DNA of 64,000 bases from Corynebacterium suicordis DSM 45110 (GTDB lineage: Bacteria; Actinomycetota; Actinomycetes; Mycobacteriales; Mycobacteriaceae): NCBI RefSeq assembly GCF_015351405.1, contig NZ_JADKMY010000003.1, positions 62,001 to 126,000 on the forward strand, given 5' to 3'. Both the position numbers and the translations under genes were made by a program. Below are positions 38,775 to 47,793 of this stretch, piece after piece. Below the pieces are notes generated by a model that saw only the letters and a program-made list of their open reading frames with translations, ran no database searches and was not told the DNA's origin. Position 1 is the first letter of the stretch; each line of letters opens with the position of its first letter.

Positions 38775-39374
38775 CTATTCGTACACGCGTGGGTGCAGCG
38801 TACCCACGAAAGGCAGGTCGCGGTAGCGTTCCGCGAAGTCCAAGCCGTATCCCACCACGAATTCATTGGGAATATCGAAGCCAATCTCCGCGAGATTCTC
38901 GATGTCCACCTTCACGGCATCGGGCTTGCGCAGCAGGGTCACCACGGAGAGGCTGCGGGGCTGGCGGTTGTGCAGGTTCTTCATCAACCAGGACAGGGTG
39001 AGTCCGGAATCAATGATGTCTTCCACGATCACCACGTCATGGTCGCGGATATCCCGGTCCAGGTCCTTGAGGATCCGCACCACTCCGGAGGAGCTGGTGG
39101 AGTTTCCGTAGGAGGAAACCGCCATGAATTCCAGCTGGGTGGGGATGGAGAGCTCGCGCGCGAAGTCGGTGATGAAGAATACTGCGCCCTTGAGCACGCA
39201 GATGAGGATCACGTCTTTTTCTGAATCCTTGAAGCGCTCGGAGGTGGCTGCTGCCAGCTCGCGGATGCGTTCCTGCAGCGTCTCGGTATCGATGAGCACG
39301 CTTTCTAGGTCGTCTCCATAGCGATTAGCGGGGACGTCTAGGTTTTTTTCTTGGGGGATTTTCGCCGTGGGCAT
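38775..39374 (-). CDS. hpt: Hypoxanthine phosphoribosyltransferase
   Basis: Purine salvage: hypoxanthine or guanine plus PRPP to IMP or GMP. The PRPP loop [18 protein letters not shown], the [18 protein letters not shown] strand and the [15 protein letters not shown]-terminal motif are complete. ATG 39374 ([11 protein letters not shown]) gives 199 aa; a longer open frame upstream overlaps tilS and is not HPRT-like. It starts 16 bases after tilS, the usual partner. Confidence 0.95.
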   Translation of the reverse strand: MPTAKIPQEKNLDVPANRYGDDLESVLIDTETLQERIRELAAATSERFKDSEKDVILICVLKGAVFFITDFARELSIPTQLEFMAVSSYGNSTSSSGVVRILKDLDRDIRDHDVVIVEDIIDSGLTLSWLMKNLHNRQPRSLSVVTLLRKPDAVKVDIENLAEIGFDIPNEFVVGYGLDFAERYRDLPFVGTLHPRVYE

Positions 39375-39390
39375 TGCGTGAATCCGATCC

Positions 39391-40473
39391 TCACTGTGGT
39401 TCTGGTGGCACCGGGTGCTCGGCACGCGGGAGGGCGTGGAGCACCAGGTGCTTTTCTTGGCGACGCACCACCAGCCTGTGTGTGGCACGCCTAGCTGGGT
39501 TCATTGTATGCCAGTGGGCTGACCAAGGGACAGACACGGGTCCTTGTCCTCTCCAAGCGATCACCAGCGCATCGATCGCTTCAATGTGAACGTTCGTCAG
39601 CGCTCCGGCGGGCTCCTTGAGCCAGGCGCGGTAGATCCTTCGTCGCATAGCTGGCTGGTGCGCACTGACCTTGAGGCAGTTTATTTTCGACGCCAACCCC
39701 TCCGCATCCGCGTCCTCACTCACTTCCTGCAGGGCGGATTGGGCCAGGGAGTCCAAAGTGGTGGCGTCGTCCCGCAACAAGCGCGCAGACAGGGCGAGGT
39801 GATCAACCACCGCGCCCCCGAGCACCTCCTGCATGTGCGGGAGCAGTTCCGTGCGGATCCGGGAGCGAAGGTAGTCCGGGGAGGAGTTGTGCGGGTCGGT
39901 CCAATAGTCCAGCGCTGCATACTCACAGGTAGCTACGGTGTCCTCTCGGCTGGCGTGCAGCAGTGGCCTGCCTACCCAACCGGCACCGGCTTCCACGGCG
40001 GGATGCTCGCGGGTGAATTCCCGCATCCCAGCGAGCGATTCGGTGCCGGAACCCCGCGCGAGTCCCAGCAGGAAGCCTTCGGCATCGTCGGTGGCGGTGT
40101 GGGCGATCAGCACTCCCCGCCCCTCTGCCGCCGCGCCCAGCGCGCGATAACGAGCGGCCCGGGCTGGACCCTCACCAAACGCTTCTACCTCCACGGGCAC
40201 GATGCGCGCGCTGGCCCCCAATCCTTCGGCTTGTCGTGCGGCCCGCTCAGCCACCGCGCGCGATCCGGCCTGCAGTTGGTGATCCACCACCACGGCCTCA
40301 ACATTCAGCCCGGCACGCGTGGCCGCATGCACCAGGGACAGAGAATCGGCACCGCCGGAGAGCCCCACCACAACTCCCCGGTCCAGCTGGGCAAACGTTT
40401 CCGGGTGTTGGCTATTCAGCATGTCCAGCCAGCGCTGCATGTGCGCTGCGGTGGAAACGCGGGAGCGGCTCAT
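39391..40473 (-). CDS. tilS: tRNA(Ile)-lysidine synthetase
   Basis: Modifies the CAU anticodon of tRNA-Ile2 so that it reads AUA. ATP pyrophosphatase loop [16 protein letters not shown] (about residue 34), [12 protein letters not shown] and the [17 protein letters not shown] helix are present. 360 aa, an actinobacterial-length enzyme lacking the large E. coli C-terminal domains. It follows the dacB-like gene and precedes hpt as in mycobacteria (mesJ-hpt). Contains one TGGCGTCGRAA word. Confidence 0.93.
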   Translation of the reverse strand: MSRSRVSTAAHMQRWLDMLNSQHPETFAQLDRGVVVGLSGGADSLSLVHAATRAGLNVEAVVVDHQLQAGSRAVAERAARQAEGLGASARIVPVEVEAFGEGPARAARYRALGAAAEGRGVLIAHTATDDAEGFLLGLARGSGTESLAGMREFTREHPAVEAGAGWVGRPLLHASREDTVATCEYAALDYWTDPHNSSPDYLRSRIRTELLPHMQEVLGGAVVDHLALSARLLRDDATTLDSLAQSALQEVSEDADAEGLASKINCLKVSAHQPAMRRRIYRAWLKEPAGALTNVHIEAIDALVIAWRGQGPVSVPWSAHWHTMNPARRATHRLVVRRQEKHLVLHALPRAEHPVPPEPQ

Positions 40474-40503
40474 GGCTTGGTGTCAGTACCGGGTTTGGCG
40501 CGC

Positions 40504-41904
40504 CTAGGCGCTGCGCAGGGAGTTTGCCAGGCGATCCAGCGCCTCGCGGGAGGCAGTGGGATCATCTCCGCTGGCCAGGAACGCGAAGGTGAGAACGCGG
40601 CCGGATTGGGTGGTCACGGTGCCGGCCAAGGTGTTCACTCCGGATAGGGTGCCGGTCTTGGCGTGCACCCAGCCACCGGAGTCCTCGGAGCCGGAGCCTT
40701 CCCCATAACGCTGGGTGAGCGTGCCGTCCACGCCACCAACCGGCAACTGCTGCAGCAACGGGTGGAGCTCCTTGTGCGAAAGCACCTGATCCAGGTGGTG
40801 GGCGCTCAGGCGGCTTTCGGTGCTCATGCCGGAATTGTCCTTGAGCACAGCGTTATCTAGGTCCAGGCCACTTTCGCGAAGCACTTCCAGGGCAGCAGTG
40901 GTGGCTCCTTCAAAGGTGCGCGGGGAACCGTGAGCTTCCGCCACTTCGCGCGCGATGGACTCGGCCAGCAAGTTATCTGAGTGCACCAGCATTTCATAGA
41001 TGCGCGTATCCAGGGGCGCGGAGTGCACGCCACCCAGCCAGGTCAGGCCTTCGGTGAGTGAATCATTCGCATTGCCGCGCGTGGAGGCCGTCATGCCCGT
41101 GGCAGCGGTGGACCATTCCACATCCACATCCACGTCTTTCAGTCCCAGTTGTGCAGCCAGCACGTTGGCTGCGTCCTTGGCTGGTTCCATGGAGCGCGGG
41201 GAGTAGTTGTCCAGGGGCTCGATGCGAGCCGCATTGAGCATCACGGAATCCAGGTTGGCTACGTTGCCGTTGGGGATATCCCCGGTGTCCCAGGTTTTGT
41301 TGAATACTTCGCCTTCGCGCACGGAGTTATCCACCACGATGCGGTGAATGTCCTTACCTTCCAGCTGCGGGCGGAGCTGCTCGGCGAGCTCACGCATGCT
41401 GGCCGCGCCTTCGAAGTATCCGGAGTCGGGTTCGGCGGACAGGGTGATATCACCCTCGCCAACCAGGATCAGCTCACCTGGCTTTTCCTGGACCACGTAA
41501 GTTTCCAAGGATTCATCGCCGTCATTGGCCAATGTTGCGGCGGCTCCCGTGACCAACTTGGTCACGCTGGCTGGCGTGCGCAGCTTGTTCTCGTTTTCTG
41601 CCCAGAGGGTCTGCCCGGTGGCGGCATCGCTGACCTCGGCGGAAAGCTCTCCCAACGCGGGGTCTTTCGAGGTCTTGCTCACGGCAGCCTTCACGTCCGG
41701 CAAGTTTGCACCTTCACCCGTGGAATCTTCCGGCGGCAGCATCACTGGTGCTGCTTCGCTGGTATCAGGTGCGGCTGCTGGTTCCACTTCATAACGTGAT
41801 GCGGCGTTCCAGACCAGCGCGGCGACAATGACAGCCACCACCACGAGGAGGAAAACCGCCAGGGAAATCCACCAACCGGTCCGTGTTGATTTCTGGGTAC
41901 TCAC
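40504..41904 (-). CDS. dacB: D-alanyl-D-alanine carboxypeptidase/endopeptidase, PBP4 (DacB) type
   Basis: Trims peptidoglycan peptides outside the membrane. One N-terminal transmembrane anchor (residues 10-34, WWISLAVFLLVVVAVIVAALVW), then the penicillin-binding domain: SxxK in TPASVTKLVTG, the second motif in the DNSGMSTESRLS segment, and KTG in VHAKTGTLSGVN. 466 aa. Class C low-molecular-mass PBP, as at the Rv3627c position; divergent from ppa as in M. tuberculosis. Confidence 0.9.
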   Translation of the reverse strand: MSTQKSTRTGWWISLAVFLLVVVAVIVAALVWNAASRYEVEPAAAPDTSEAAPVMLPPEDSTGEGANLPDVKAAVSKTSKDPALGELSAEVSDAATGQTLWAENENKLRTPASVTKLVTGAAATLANDGDESLETYVVQEKPGELILVGEGDITLSAEPDSGYFEGAASMRELAEQLRPQLEGKDIHRIVVDNSVREGEVFNKTWDTGDIPNGNVANLDSVMLNAARIEPLDNYSPRSMEPAKDAANVLAAQLGLKDVDVDVEWSTAATGMTASTRGNANDSLTEGLTWLGGVHSAPLDTRIYEMLVHSDNLLAESIAREVAEAHGSPRTFEGATTAALEVLRESGLDLDNAVLKDNSGMSTESRLSAHHLDQVLSHKELHPLLQQLPVGGVDGTLTQRYGEGSGSEDSGGWVHAKTGTLSGVNTLAGTVTTQSGRVLTFAFLASGDDPTASREALDRLANSLRSA

Positions 41905-42015
41905 AATCAGCCACTCTAGCGTTGCTGGGTTATCTACAGGCTGTTGGGAGACACGTTAAGATGGGGCGCGTTAAGTTCACTTATCCCAACCATCGCGAAG
42001 GGTGGCGCTTTCATC

Positions 42016-42498
42016 ATGAGCTCCAACAGCATCGAAGTAACCATTGAGATCCCCAAGGGTTCCCGCAACAAGTACGAAGTCGATCACGAGACCGGAAAGG
42101 TTTTCCTCGACCGCTACCTGTTCACCTCAATGGCATACCCTGCCGATTACGGCTTCATTGATCACACCCTGGGCGAAGATGGTGACCCACTAGACGCGCT
42201 GATCATCATGCCGGAATCCGTATTCCCCGGAGTTATCGTCAAGGCTCGCCCAGTTGGTGTGTTCAAGATGACCGACGAGGCCGGCGGCGATGACAAGCTG
42301 CTCTGTGTGGTGGACGACGTCCGCTTCGATGCCTACCAGGATCTGGAAGATATCGATCAGTTCACCCGCAACGAGATCGAGCACTTCTTCGTGCACTACA
42401 AGGACCTGGAGCCCAACAAGGAAGTTTCCGGTTCCGGCTGGGGCAACAAGGCCGAAGCGCAGAAGATCCTCGAAGAGGCTATCGCTCGCTACAAGTAA
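42016..42498 (+). CDS. ppa: Inorganic pyrophosphatase
   Basis: Family I soluble pyrophosphatase that drives biosynthetic reactions by hydrolysing PPi. Active-site strings [37 protein letters not shown] and [15 protein letters not shown] are intact. ATG 42016 gives 160 aa, the normal length, with GAAGGG upstream; the frame is open 24 codons further but without family character. Confidence 0.96.
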   Translation: MSSNSIEVTIEIPKGSRNKYEVDHETGKVFLDRYLFTSMAYPADYGFIDHTLGEDGDPLDALIIMPESVFPGVIVKARPVGVFKMTDEAGGDDKLLCVVDDVRFDAYQDLEDIDQFTRNEIEHFFVHYKDLEPNKEVSGSGWGNKAEAQKILEEAIARYK

Positions 42499-42535
42499 GT
42501 ATTGCTAGGCAGGCGCGATTTATTGCCTGCTTACT
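42497..42535. terminator. Bidirectional hairpin between ppa and the spermidine synthase gene
   Basis: GCAGGC (42509-42514) pairs with GCCTGC (42525-42530), with an outer GTAAG/CTTAC pair, around the loop GCGATTTATT. It overlaps both stop codons of the convergent genes and can serve both. Confidence 0.55.
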
Positions 42536-44162
42536 CCCCTGCCGCCCGGTATCCGCGCCGTAGATCCTCCACAATCACCGGATGATCCAGCGTGTTGGGC
42601 GGTAGGTCCACCAGCGGGTTATCTGGGGGAAAGACACCCGCTGCACGCAGCGTATCCGTGTTCAGATAGCGCAGTTCTGGGGCTGTGCTGGGCACACTCA
42701 GCTGGGTATTTTCGGGGGCGCACATGTTGAATCCCCAGTCACCAAAGGTGGGCACGTGCACGTGGTACGGCACCACCTCTGCACAACCGGCCGCTTTCAG
42801 AGTGGAACGCACACGATTAAACACATCGGGCGTGGTGAAGGCGCTGCCGGATTGAACCACCATCCGGCCTTCAGGGTCCAGCATTTTATGCAAGAGCCCA
42901 TAGAACTCTTGGGAATATAACCGGGCCATGGTGTCATTATCGGGGTCGGAAAGATCGACGAGTATGGCGTCGAAAGGTGGTACGCCACCTCCCCCAGAAC
43001 GCACCCAGGTGAACGCATCCTCGGTGCGCACGTGCACGCGGGGGTCTTCCAGAGAACCTTGGTTATCTTCGCGCAGCACGGTATTGGCCACGCGGATCAT
43101 TTCTGGATCCAGCTCCACCTGTTCGATGTGCTGGATGTGATCCATGCGCAGCAGCTCGCGGGCGGCCAGGCCATCGCCACCGCCGATGATCAGTACCCGT
43201 TCCGTTTCCGGAGTGATGGCTGGATAGACCAGGGATTCGGTGTAGCGGTACTCATCGCGGGTGGAATACTGCAGGCCGCCGTTCAGGAACAACCGGCGAT
43301 CCTTGCCGTCCTTGGTCACCACGATGTCCTGGTACTGGGATTGCTGCGAGTAAATGATGGGGTCTTGGAACAGGCGCTGACGCGCGGTGGCCACTACTCC
43401 GTCGGAGCGCACGATCAGCACCGCCAGACCCACGATGGCCACCACGATCACCGTGCTCACCAGCGCCAAGTGCGCGCGAGCCACCGACCAGCGCAACACC
43501 AGTGCTGCCACCACCAGAGCCGCGACCAGATTCAGCAGGCCCGCGGCAGCCGTGCCCTGCAACAACCCCAGATGAGGCAACAGCAGGAAAGGCCAAGCCA
43601 ACCCACCCAAAAGGGCACCCAGATAATCGGCCACGTTGAGGGTAGCCAGGATGGAGCCCGACTCCTTGGCATCCACCAATCTGCCGCGCTGGAACATGGT
43701 CATCAGCAGCGGCAATTCTGCGCCCACCAGCATGCCAATCAGCAGGGTGGCCAGCACCAGAAGGATCAGGCTTTGCCCCGTGACAGCAAACGCGAGGTAG
43801 AGCAGCGTGGCACTCAATCCGCCCACCACGCCCAGGGTGGCTTCCACCCAGAGGAAGGCAGTCTCCGCCCACTTCAGCAGCGGTTTCGCGCACAGCGCGC
43901 CCAGTCCGAGGGCGGCCACGTACCCGGCCACGATCAAGCTGGTCTCCACGATTCCCCCGCCGTTGAGGCTGGTGGAGAGCGAGATCAGCGCCAGTTCATA
44001 AACCAGCCCCGAAGCTGCGCAGACGGCGACTGAAAGTAGGAGCAGAAAGCGACGCGGACCCGGCACCAAACCCCGCTCGCCGCGTTCACCCCGCTCAACC
44101 TGTTCGTTCTGCTCCTCCGCCACAACCGGCGCTGCAGACACTGTAGATTCCGTCGATGCCAT
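42531..44162 (-). CDS. speE: Membrane-fused spermidine synthase (polyamine aminopropyltransferase)
   Basis: Two-part protein. Residues about 40-245 hold seven or more transmembrane helices (FLLLLSVAVCAASGLVYELALISL and on); from about 270 the cytosolic SpeE domain carries VLIIGGGDGLAARELLRMD, the acidic VELDPEMIRVAN and AILVDLSDPDND. The reaction would be transfer of an aminopropyl group from decarboxylated SAM, but substrates of such fused proteins are not settled. 543 aa. First gene in a conserved block in the order DUF4178-DUF2617-DUF4247-DUF350-speE (in transcription direction), each a few bases apart. Confidence 0.86.
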   Translation of the reverse strand: MASTESTVSAAPVVAEEQNEQVERGERGERGLVPGPRRFLLLLSVAVCAASGLVYELALISLSTSLNGGGIVETSLIVAGYVAALGLGALCAKPLLKWAETAFLWVEATLGVVGGLSATLLYLAFAVTGQSLILLVLATLLIGMLVGAELPLLMTMFQRGRLVDAKESGSILATLNVADYLGALLGGLAWPFLLLPHLGLLQGTAAAGLLNLVAALVVAALVLRWSVARAHLALVSTVIVVAIVGLAVLIVRSDGVVATARQRLFQDPIIYSQQSQYQDIVVTKDGKDRRLFLNGGLQYSTRDEYRYTESLVYPAITPETERVLIIGGGDGLAARELLRMDHIQHIEQVELDPEMIRVANTVLREDNQGSLEDPRVHVRTEDAFTWVRSGGGGVPPFDAILVDLSDPDNDTMARLYSQEFYGLLHKMLDPEGRMVVQSGSAFTTPDVFNRVRSTLKAAGCAEVVPYHVHVPTFGDWGFNMCAPENTQLSVPSTAPELRYLNTDTLRAAGVFPPDNPLVDLPPNTLDHPVIVEDLRRGYRAAGE

Positions 44163-44165
44163 GGA

Positions 44166-44612
44166 TTACGTGAGGCACACGGCGTTCACGGCACCCACAA
44201 CCACCAGCAGCACGCCGAGAACCAACGTGGAGCTGCGGAGTTTCCGATCCTCCACCAGGTTGCGGAACCTTCCGGGAATGGCGATCTCCACGACCACCAT
44301 CACGATGGTCTGCAACGTCAAGCCCAGCAGCGAATACACGGCGACGTGAATGATGCCGTCCACCAGATTGGGCTCGGTGGTGGCGATAGCAGCGACCAGC
44401 ACCATGCCGATGGCAATGAGCTGGCTACCCGCCATAACCGCCGCGTTCGGCAGGTGGTGCACAAAGACCTGGTCTCGCAGCCGTCCCGGGGTGAGCAGGT
44501 CCTGCACCACGAAGGAAAGCGCGAGCACCAGCAGCGCGATGAAGAAGTAGGCGACGGAGGCCAGGATGCCGTCCTGCAGGGAGTACTCGGCGGCAAGAAT
44601 GTGCTGGTTCAT
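44166..44612 (-). CDS. DUF350 membrane protein
   Basis: Four-helix membrane protein with two copies of the DUF350 hairpin: helices at about residues 15-38 (LASVAYFFIALLVLALSFVV), 58-78, 88-110 and 125-146. 148 aa, normal for the family. Function unknown; it is constantly found next to fused spermidine synthases and glutathionylspermidine-like genes. Ends three bases before speE. Confidence 0.82.
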   Translation of the reverse strand: MNQHILAAEYSLQDGILASVAYFFIALLVLALSFVVQDLLTPGRLRDQVFVHHLPNAAVMAGSQLIAIGMVLVAAIATTEPNLVDGIIHVAVYSLLGLTLQTIVMVVVEIAIPGRFRNLVEDRKLRSSTLVLGVLLVVVGAVNAVCLT

Positions 44613-44654
44613 GGTGATATTCCTGTTCTGCTGTGGGGTTCTACGTGTTGTTGA

Positions 44655-45068
44655 TTACTTGTTACCGAAGGAATTTCCGCCAGTCCCGCCCGAGGAACCC
44701 GAGGGCGAGCCGGGTGAGAATCCCGTTCCGAGGAAAATAAAGTGGCCGCTGTTGACCCGCCGCAAGTCTTCGAAGCGCAGCACGCACTTCCCGGATTCAT
44801 GGGAGATCGTGGCCAGCTCCTTGGGGTAACGGAGGTAGTAAGTTCCCTTGTCCTCTTTATGGGCTTGGGGATCCGTCTCCGCGACCAGCTCGTCATAGGC
44901 CGCCTTGGCATCCGTGCAGTTGTACTGGGAATCCGAGACGCGCGTGAAGGTGTCTGAATTCTTCAGGTACGTGTGCACCGATGACCCGTTGGAGAATCCC
45001 GCGAGCGTGAACACCGCGCCGAAGACGATCAGCAGCACACCCACCGCGATTTTCAGCTTCCAGCTCAT
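44655..45068 (-). CDS. DUF4247 domain protein, membrane anchored
   Basis: One N-terminal transmembrane helix (residues 5-25, LKIAVGVLLIVFGAVFTLAGF), then an external domain with two Cys (YNCTDAKAAYDEL and GKCVLRFEDL) that may form a disulphide, and a Gly/Ser-rich tail. 137 aa. Function unknown; the match to DUF4247 rests on the neighbours and the YYLRYP...HFIFLG pattern. Its start overlaps the DUF2617 stop by four bases. Confidence 0.75.
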   Translation of the reverse strand: MSWKLKIAVGVLLIVFGAVFTLAGFSNGSSVHTYLKNSDTFTRVSDSQYNCTDAKAAYDELVAETDPQAHKEDKGTYYLRYPKELATISHESGKCVLRFEDLRRVNSGHFIFLGTGFSPGSPSGSSGGTGGNSFGNK

Positions 45069-45619
45069 GGCTCTCCCACCTCGTTTTCCTCCACAGTCAG
45101 CTCAGATTCGCTTTCCACCACCACTAATTCAGCCGGGTAGAAATGCCAGGTTCGCCACTGCGCCCGCTCCCCCTCGACCTTCCCCCACAGCGCCGTGAGG
45201 TGGTATTTCCCCTCTCCCGGGAACGTCCCCACCAGCCAAGATTCAGCTTCAGCTTCTCGCAGGATCCGCTCCGCCTGCTCCGCGAATTCCTCCGGCGCGT
45301 AGGCCACCCGCCGGGCTGTCAGGCGGTAATTCCCGGCTCCCCATCGTTGATTTTTTTCGACGCCATCACTCATCGCCATCCCGCCTTCTAGCGCGTGGCA
45401 GCTGATCTCTTCCCGAAAGGATGCGGGGAGCTGAGTATTGGCGGGCGTGGCGTCGACCACATGGGAAGCACCCAAAATACCCAGTGTGAGTTGGAGGCGA
45501 GCCCCGGGTGCGTGCACTCTGGCCTCGGCGAGCATGGCAGGCGCAGGGCCATCCAGGCGAACCCCGAGGGATTCAGAATGGATGTCCTGTGGTGCGATTG
45601 CCAGCCGAGAAATACTCAT
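45065..45619 (-). CDS. DUF2617 family protein
   Basis: Soluble protein of 184 aa, no known function. Typical features are the pattern LGVRLDGPAPAMLAEARVH and the E-rich C-terminal tail. It carries the peptide GVEKNQ coded by one of the two longest copies of the recurrent DNA word (GATTTTTTTCGACGCCA on the plus strand). Part of the DUF4178-DUF2617-DUF4247-DUF350-speE block. Confidence 0.75.
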   Translation of the reverse strand: MSISRLAIAPQDIHSESLGVRLDGPAPAMLAEARVHAPGARLQLTLGILGASHVVDATPANTQLPASFREEISCHALEGGMAMSDGVEKNQRWGAGNYRLTARRVAYAPEEFAEQAERILREAEAESWLVGTFPGEGKYHLTALWGKVEGERAQWRTWHFYPAELVVVESESELTVEENEVGEP

Positions 45620-45624
45620 GGGGT

Positions 45625-46248
45625 CTACTGGCTTGGTGCGGGGTAGACGGTTACTTCGCCCGGCGCGATGACCTGGCCGAGGGAGACTTCCCAGGGGGAA
45701 TCGCCGAACTTTTCATAGCTCAGGCGGCGAGAACTATCTGCACCGCTGCCCTGGTAATCCACGTAGCTCAAGTCGCCGGACTCAGCCAGGCCCGTGTTGC
45801 CGGTGGAGCGGTAGTGCGCGGGGCCACGCTCAGACTCCCGGTAGATCACGCCGTTGACCTCGGTCTGTGAGGGTGGTTCCGGCTCGGTGGAGTAGGCACC
45901 CTTTTCCCAGAGGACGAGCTCCAGGGTGCCTTCGTCCACCTCCACGGAGAAGTACCGGGAACCGCTACCGCCATCCACCATGTGCTCGTGCCACACATAG
46001 GGACCCTGGTTGATCTCGAGAGAACCGCGCACCACGTAGTCCGTCTGCCCGTGCCGGATGATCGCGCCGGGAGCAATGTTCGTGGGGCTGAATTGGCTCG
46101 CGCCATCAACATCGGCGAAGGGATCCTGCGGTTCCCGGGGCCGGCTGTTCTCGGCCTGCTCAGCCTTGCGCTTAGCCAGGCCTTGCACCACCAAAATCAC
46201 GCCGACCAGAACCACGACGATTCCCAGTAGTATCCATAACCAGTTCAT
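45625..46248 (-). CDS. DUF4178 domain protein
   Basis: N-terminal transmembrane helix (residues 3-24, WLWILLGIVVVLVGVILVVQGL), then a beta-rich DUF4178 domain (FSPTNIAPGAIIRHGQTDYVVRGSLEINQG...YFSVEVDEGTLELVLWEKG). 207 aa. First gene of the five-gene block, divergent from the esterase gene. The family is often found with DUF350 and fused SpeE proteins; function unknown. Confidence 0.78.
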   Translation of the reverse strand: MNWLWILLGIVVVLVGVILVVQGLAKRKAEQAENSRPREPQDPFADVDGASQFSPTNIAPGAIIRHGQTDYVVRGSLEINQGPYVWHEHMVDGGSGSRYFSVEVDEGTLELVLWEKGAYSTEPEPPSQTEVNGVIYRESERGPAHYRSTGNTGLAESGDLSYVDYQGSGADSSRRLSYEKFGDSPWEVSLGQVIAPGEVTVYPAPSQ

Positions 46249-46371
46249 GATCTCGACCCTAGTTGATGGGTGGGACAGTGGCAGTTGCTGCCGGAAGATT
46301 ACCCGCCAGTAAAGTGAGTTTTTCGAATTTCTTCATCCAGGAATTACTTCCCCGGGAAAGGCCTCCCCGCG

Positions 46372-47715
46372 TTGTCCTCAACACATTCTCGCTACCAGAC
46401 CGTTGCTGAACTGCGGGAATTGTTCTCTTCCACTCCGGAATCCGAGCATGAGGCATTGTTCCGGGAGGTGGCCTCCGCGGGCTTTCCCCTCCTTGCTCCC
46501 GAGGGAACCCGCGCCACATTTTGTCTGTGGGAACCCGACGTATTTCCGGAACCGGTGCCGGATGATTGCGTGGCGCATCTCTGGGTGAATCGGTTGACGG
46601 ATAAGCAGTTCTATTCCCGCGGTTTAATGGCTCGCATGCCAGGAACTCAAGTGTGGGCGGTAGAGCTGGACGTGCCGCCGACTCTCATGGCGTCCTATGG
46701 TTTCGGGGTGGTGCCATCCCCCGAGACTGATTCCCCCGCCACCAGTGCCACCGCAACCGCTCACCACACCATCACCCGCTACCCGGATCCGCATGCCCGC
46801 GCAGGTGCTGCGCGCTTCACTCTGGAGGGCGAACCGGAACTCTCCGCGTTCTACGGACCGTTGAGCCCTGCCGCGCGCAGCAACTGGCTCACCAGAACCC
46901 ACGTGGGTGCTTCTCCCGTGTCAGAAACCACCACCTGCCCCGATGGGAAGAACCGCCCGATCCTCGCGTACCTGCCGGAGTATCATGAACAAGCGAACGC
47001 TGCCCTCCCCGTGGTTTTCCTGTTCGACGCCCCCACCTGGTTCCAGCAGTTCCACCTAGCAGACGTGCTGAACTGGGCGATCTCTGCCGGATTGTTGCCG
47101 CCCCTGTGCGTGGCCGGAGCGGGTGCGCTAGACCCCCGCGATCGCGCACACGTCTACGCCCATCTCCCCGAAACTCCCGAGACCAGCATCTTGGCGCATC
47201 TCTACTCGCAAGCGTTGGACTTTGCGCGGGAATCAGCCACCGAATCCGGGACTGCACTTAACACCTCTAACGGGGTGATCATCGCTGGTCAGAGCATGGG
47301 CGGGTTGGGCGCACTCCAGCTGGACCGTCACCTCGCCCGCGCGGGAACTCCACCCCGCGCGCTAGTCATTTCCTCCCCATCCGTGTGGTGGTCCCCGAAA
47401 CCCGGCGCGATCCCGGCGAACCTGGGCCAGGAAGAAGTGGATTGGGCAGCCCGCGAGTATTTCCTGGAGCCACACAGCTCCCCCAGCCACGCTCCCCTAT
47501 TTATCGACGCCGGCGCCCGCGAAGGCCTGCTCGTCTCCAAGTCTTTCCAGTTGTTGGCTGCCGCGGCGGGTAATGGGCGCGACACCCATTTCCGGGTGAT
47601 GGATGGCGGGCATGATCAGCTGTGGTGGGCATTTTCCTTGGTCGAGCGGCTCGGCATGATCCTCAACGCGTCGACAGCCTCCGCGAACCCGGAACAAACC
47701 AACACCCCCATTTGA
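46372..47715 (+). CDS. fes: Fes-type siderophore esterase
   Basis: Predicted cytosolic hydrolase of ferric catecholate trilactones, releasing iron after uptake. N-terminal Fes-type domain (FPLLAPEGTRATFCLWE, HLWVNRLTDKQFYSRGLMAR), C-terminal esterase_D domain with nucleophile GQSMGGLGAL (Ser near residue 306) and His in DGGHDQLWW (near 411). 447 aa, close to E. coli Fes plus about 40. TTG 46372 is the start: GAAAGG lies about eleven bases before it and no ATG is near. Stands just before the entA-like gene. The intergenic side shows no DtxR box of its own. Confidence 0.85.
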   Translation: MSSTHSRYQTVAELRELFSSTPESEHEALFREVASAGFPLLAPEGTRATFCLWEPDVFPEPVPDDCVAHLWVNRLTDKQFYSRGLMARMPGTQVWAVELDVPPTLMASYGFGVVPSPETDSPATSATATAHHTITRYPDPHARAGAARFTLEGEPELSAFYGPLSPAARSNWLTRTHVGASPVSETTTCPDGKNRPILAYLPEYHEQANAALPVVFLFDAPTWFQQFHLADVLNWAISAGLLPPLCVAGAGALDPRDRAHVYAHLPETPETSILAHLYSQALDFARESATESGTALNTSNGVIIAGQSMGGLGALQLDRHLARAGTPPRALVISSPSVWWSPKPGAIPANLGQEEVDWAAREYFLEPHSSPSHAPLFIDAGAREGLLVSKSFQLLAAAAGNGRDTHFRVMDGGHDQLWWAFSLVERLGMILNASTASANPEQTNTPI

Positions 47716-47716
47716 G

Positions 47717-47735
47717 TTAGCTTAGGCTAACTTAA
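47717..47735 (+). promoter_or_regulatory. DtxR-like iron operator before entA
   Basis: TTAGCTTAGGCTAACTTAA matches the DtxR consensus TTAGGTTAGCCTAACCTAA at 16 of 19 positions, counted by eye. A TATAGT hexamer lies eleven bases on (47746-47751). This places entA, the carrier protein and the synthetase under iron control. Confidence 0.75.
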
Positions 47736-47793
47736 AACTGTTAGGTATAGTCGTCCTGTCATGCCAACGCGCAGCAGGAAGGATTCACCTATC

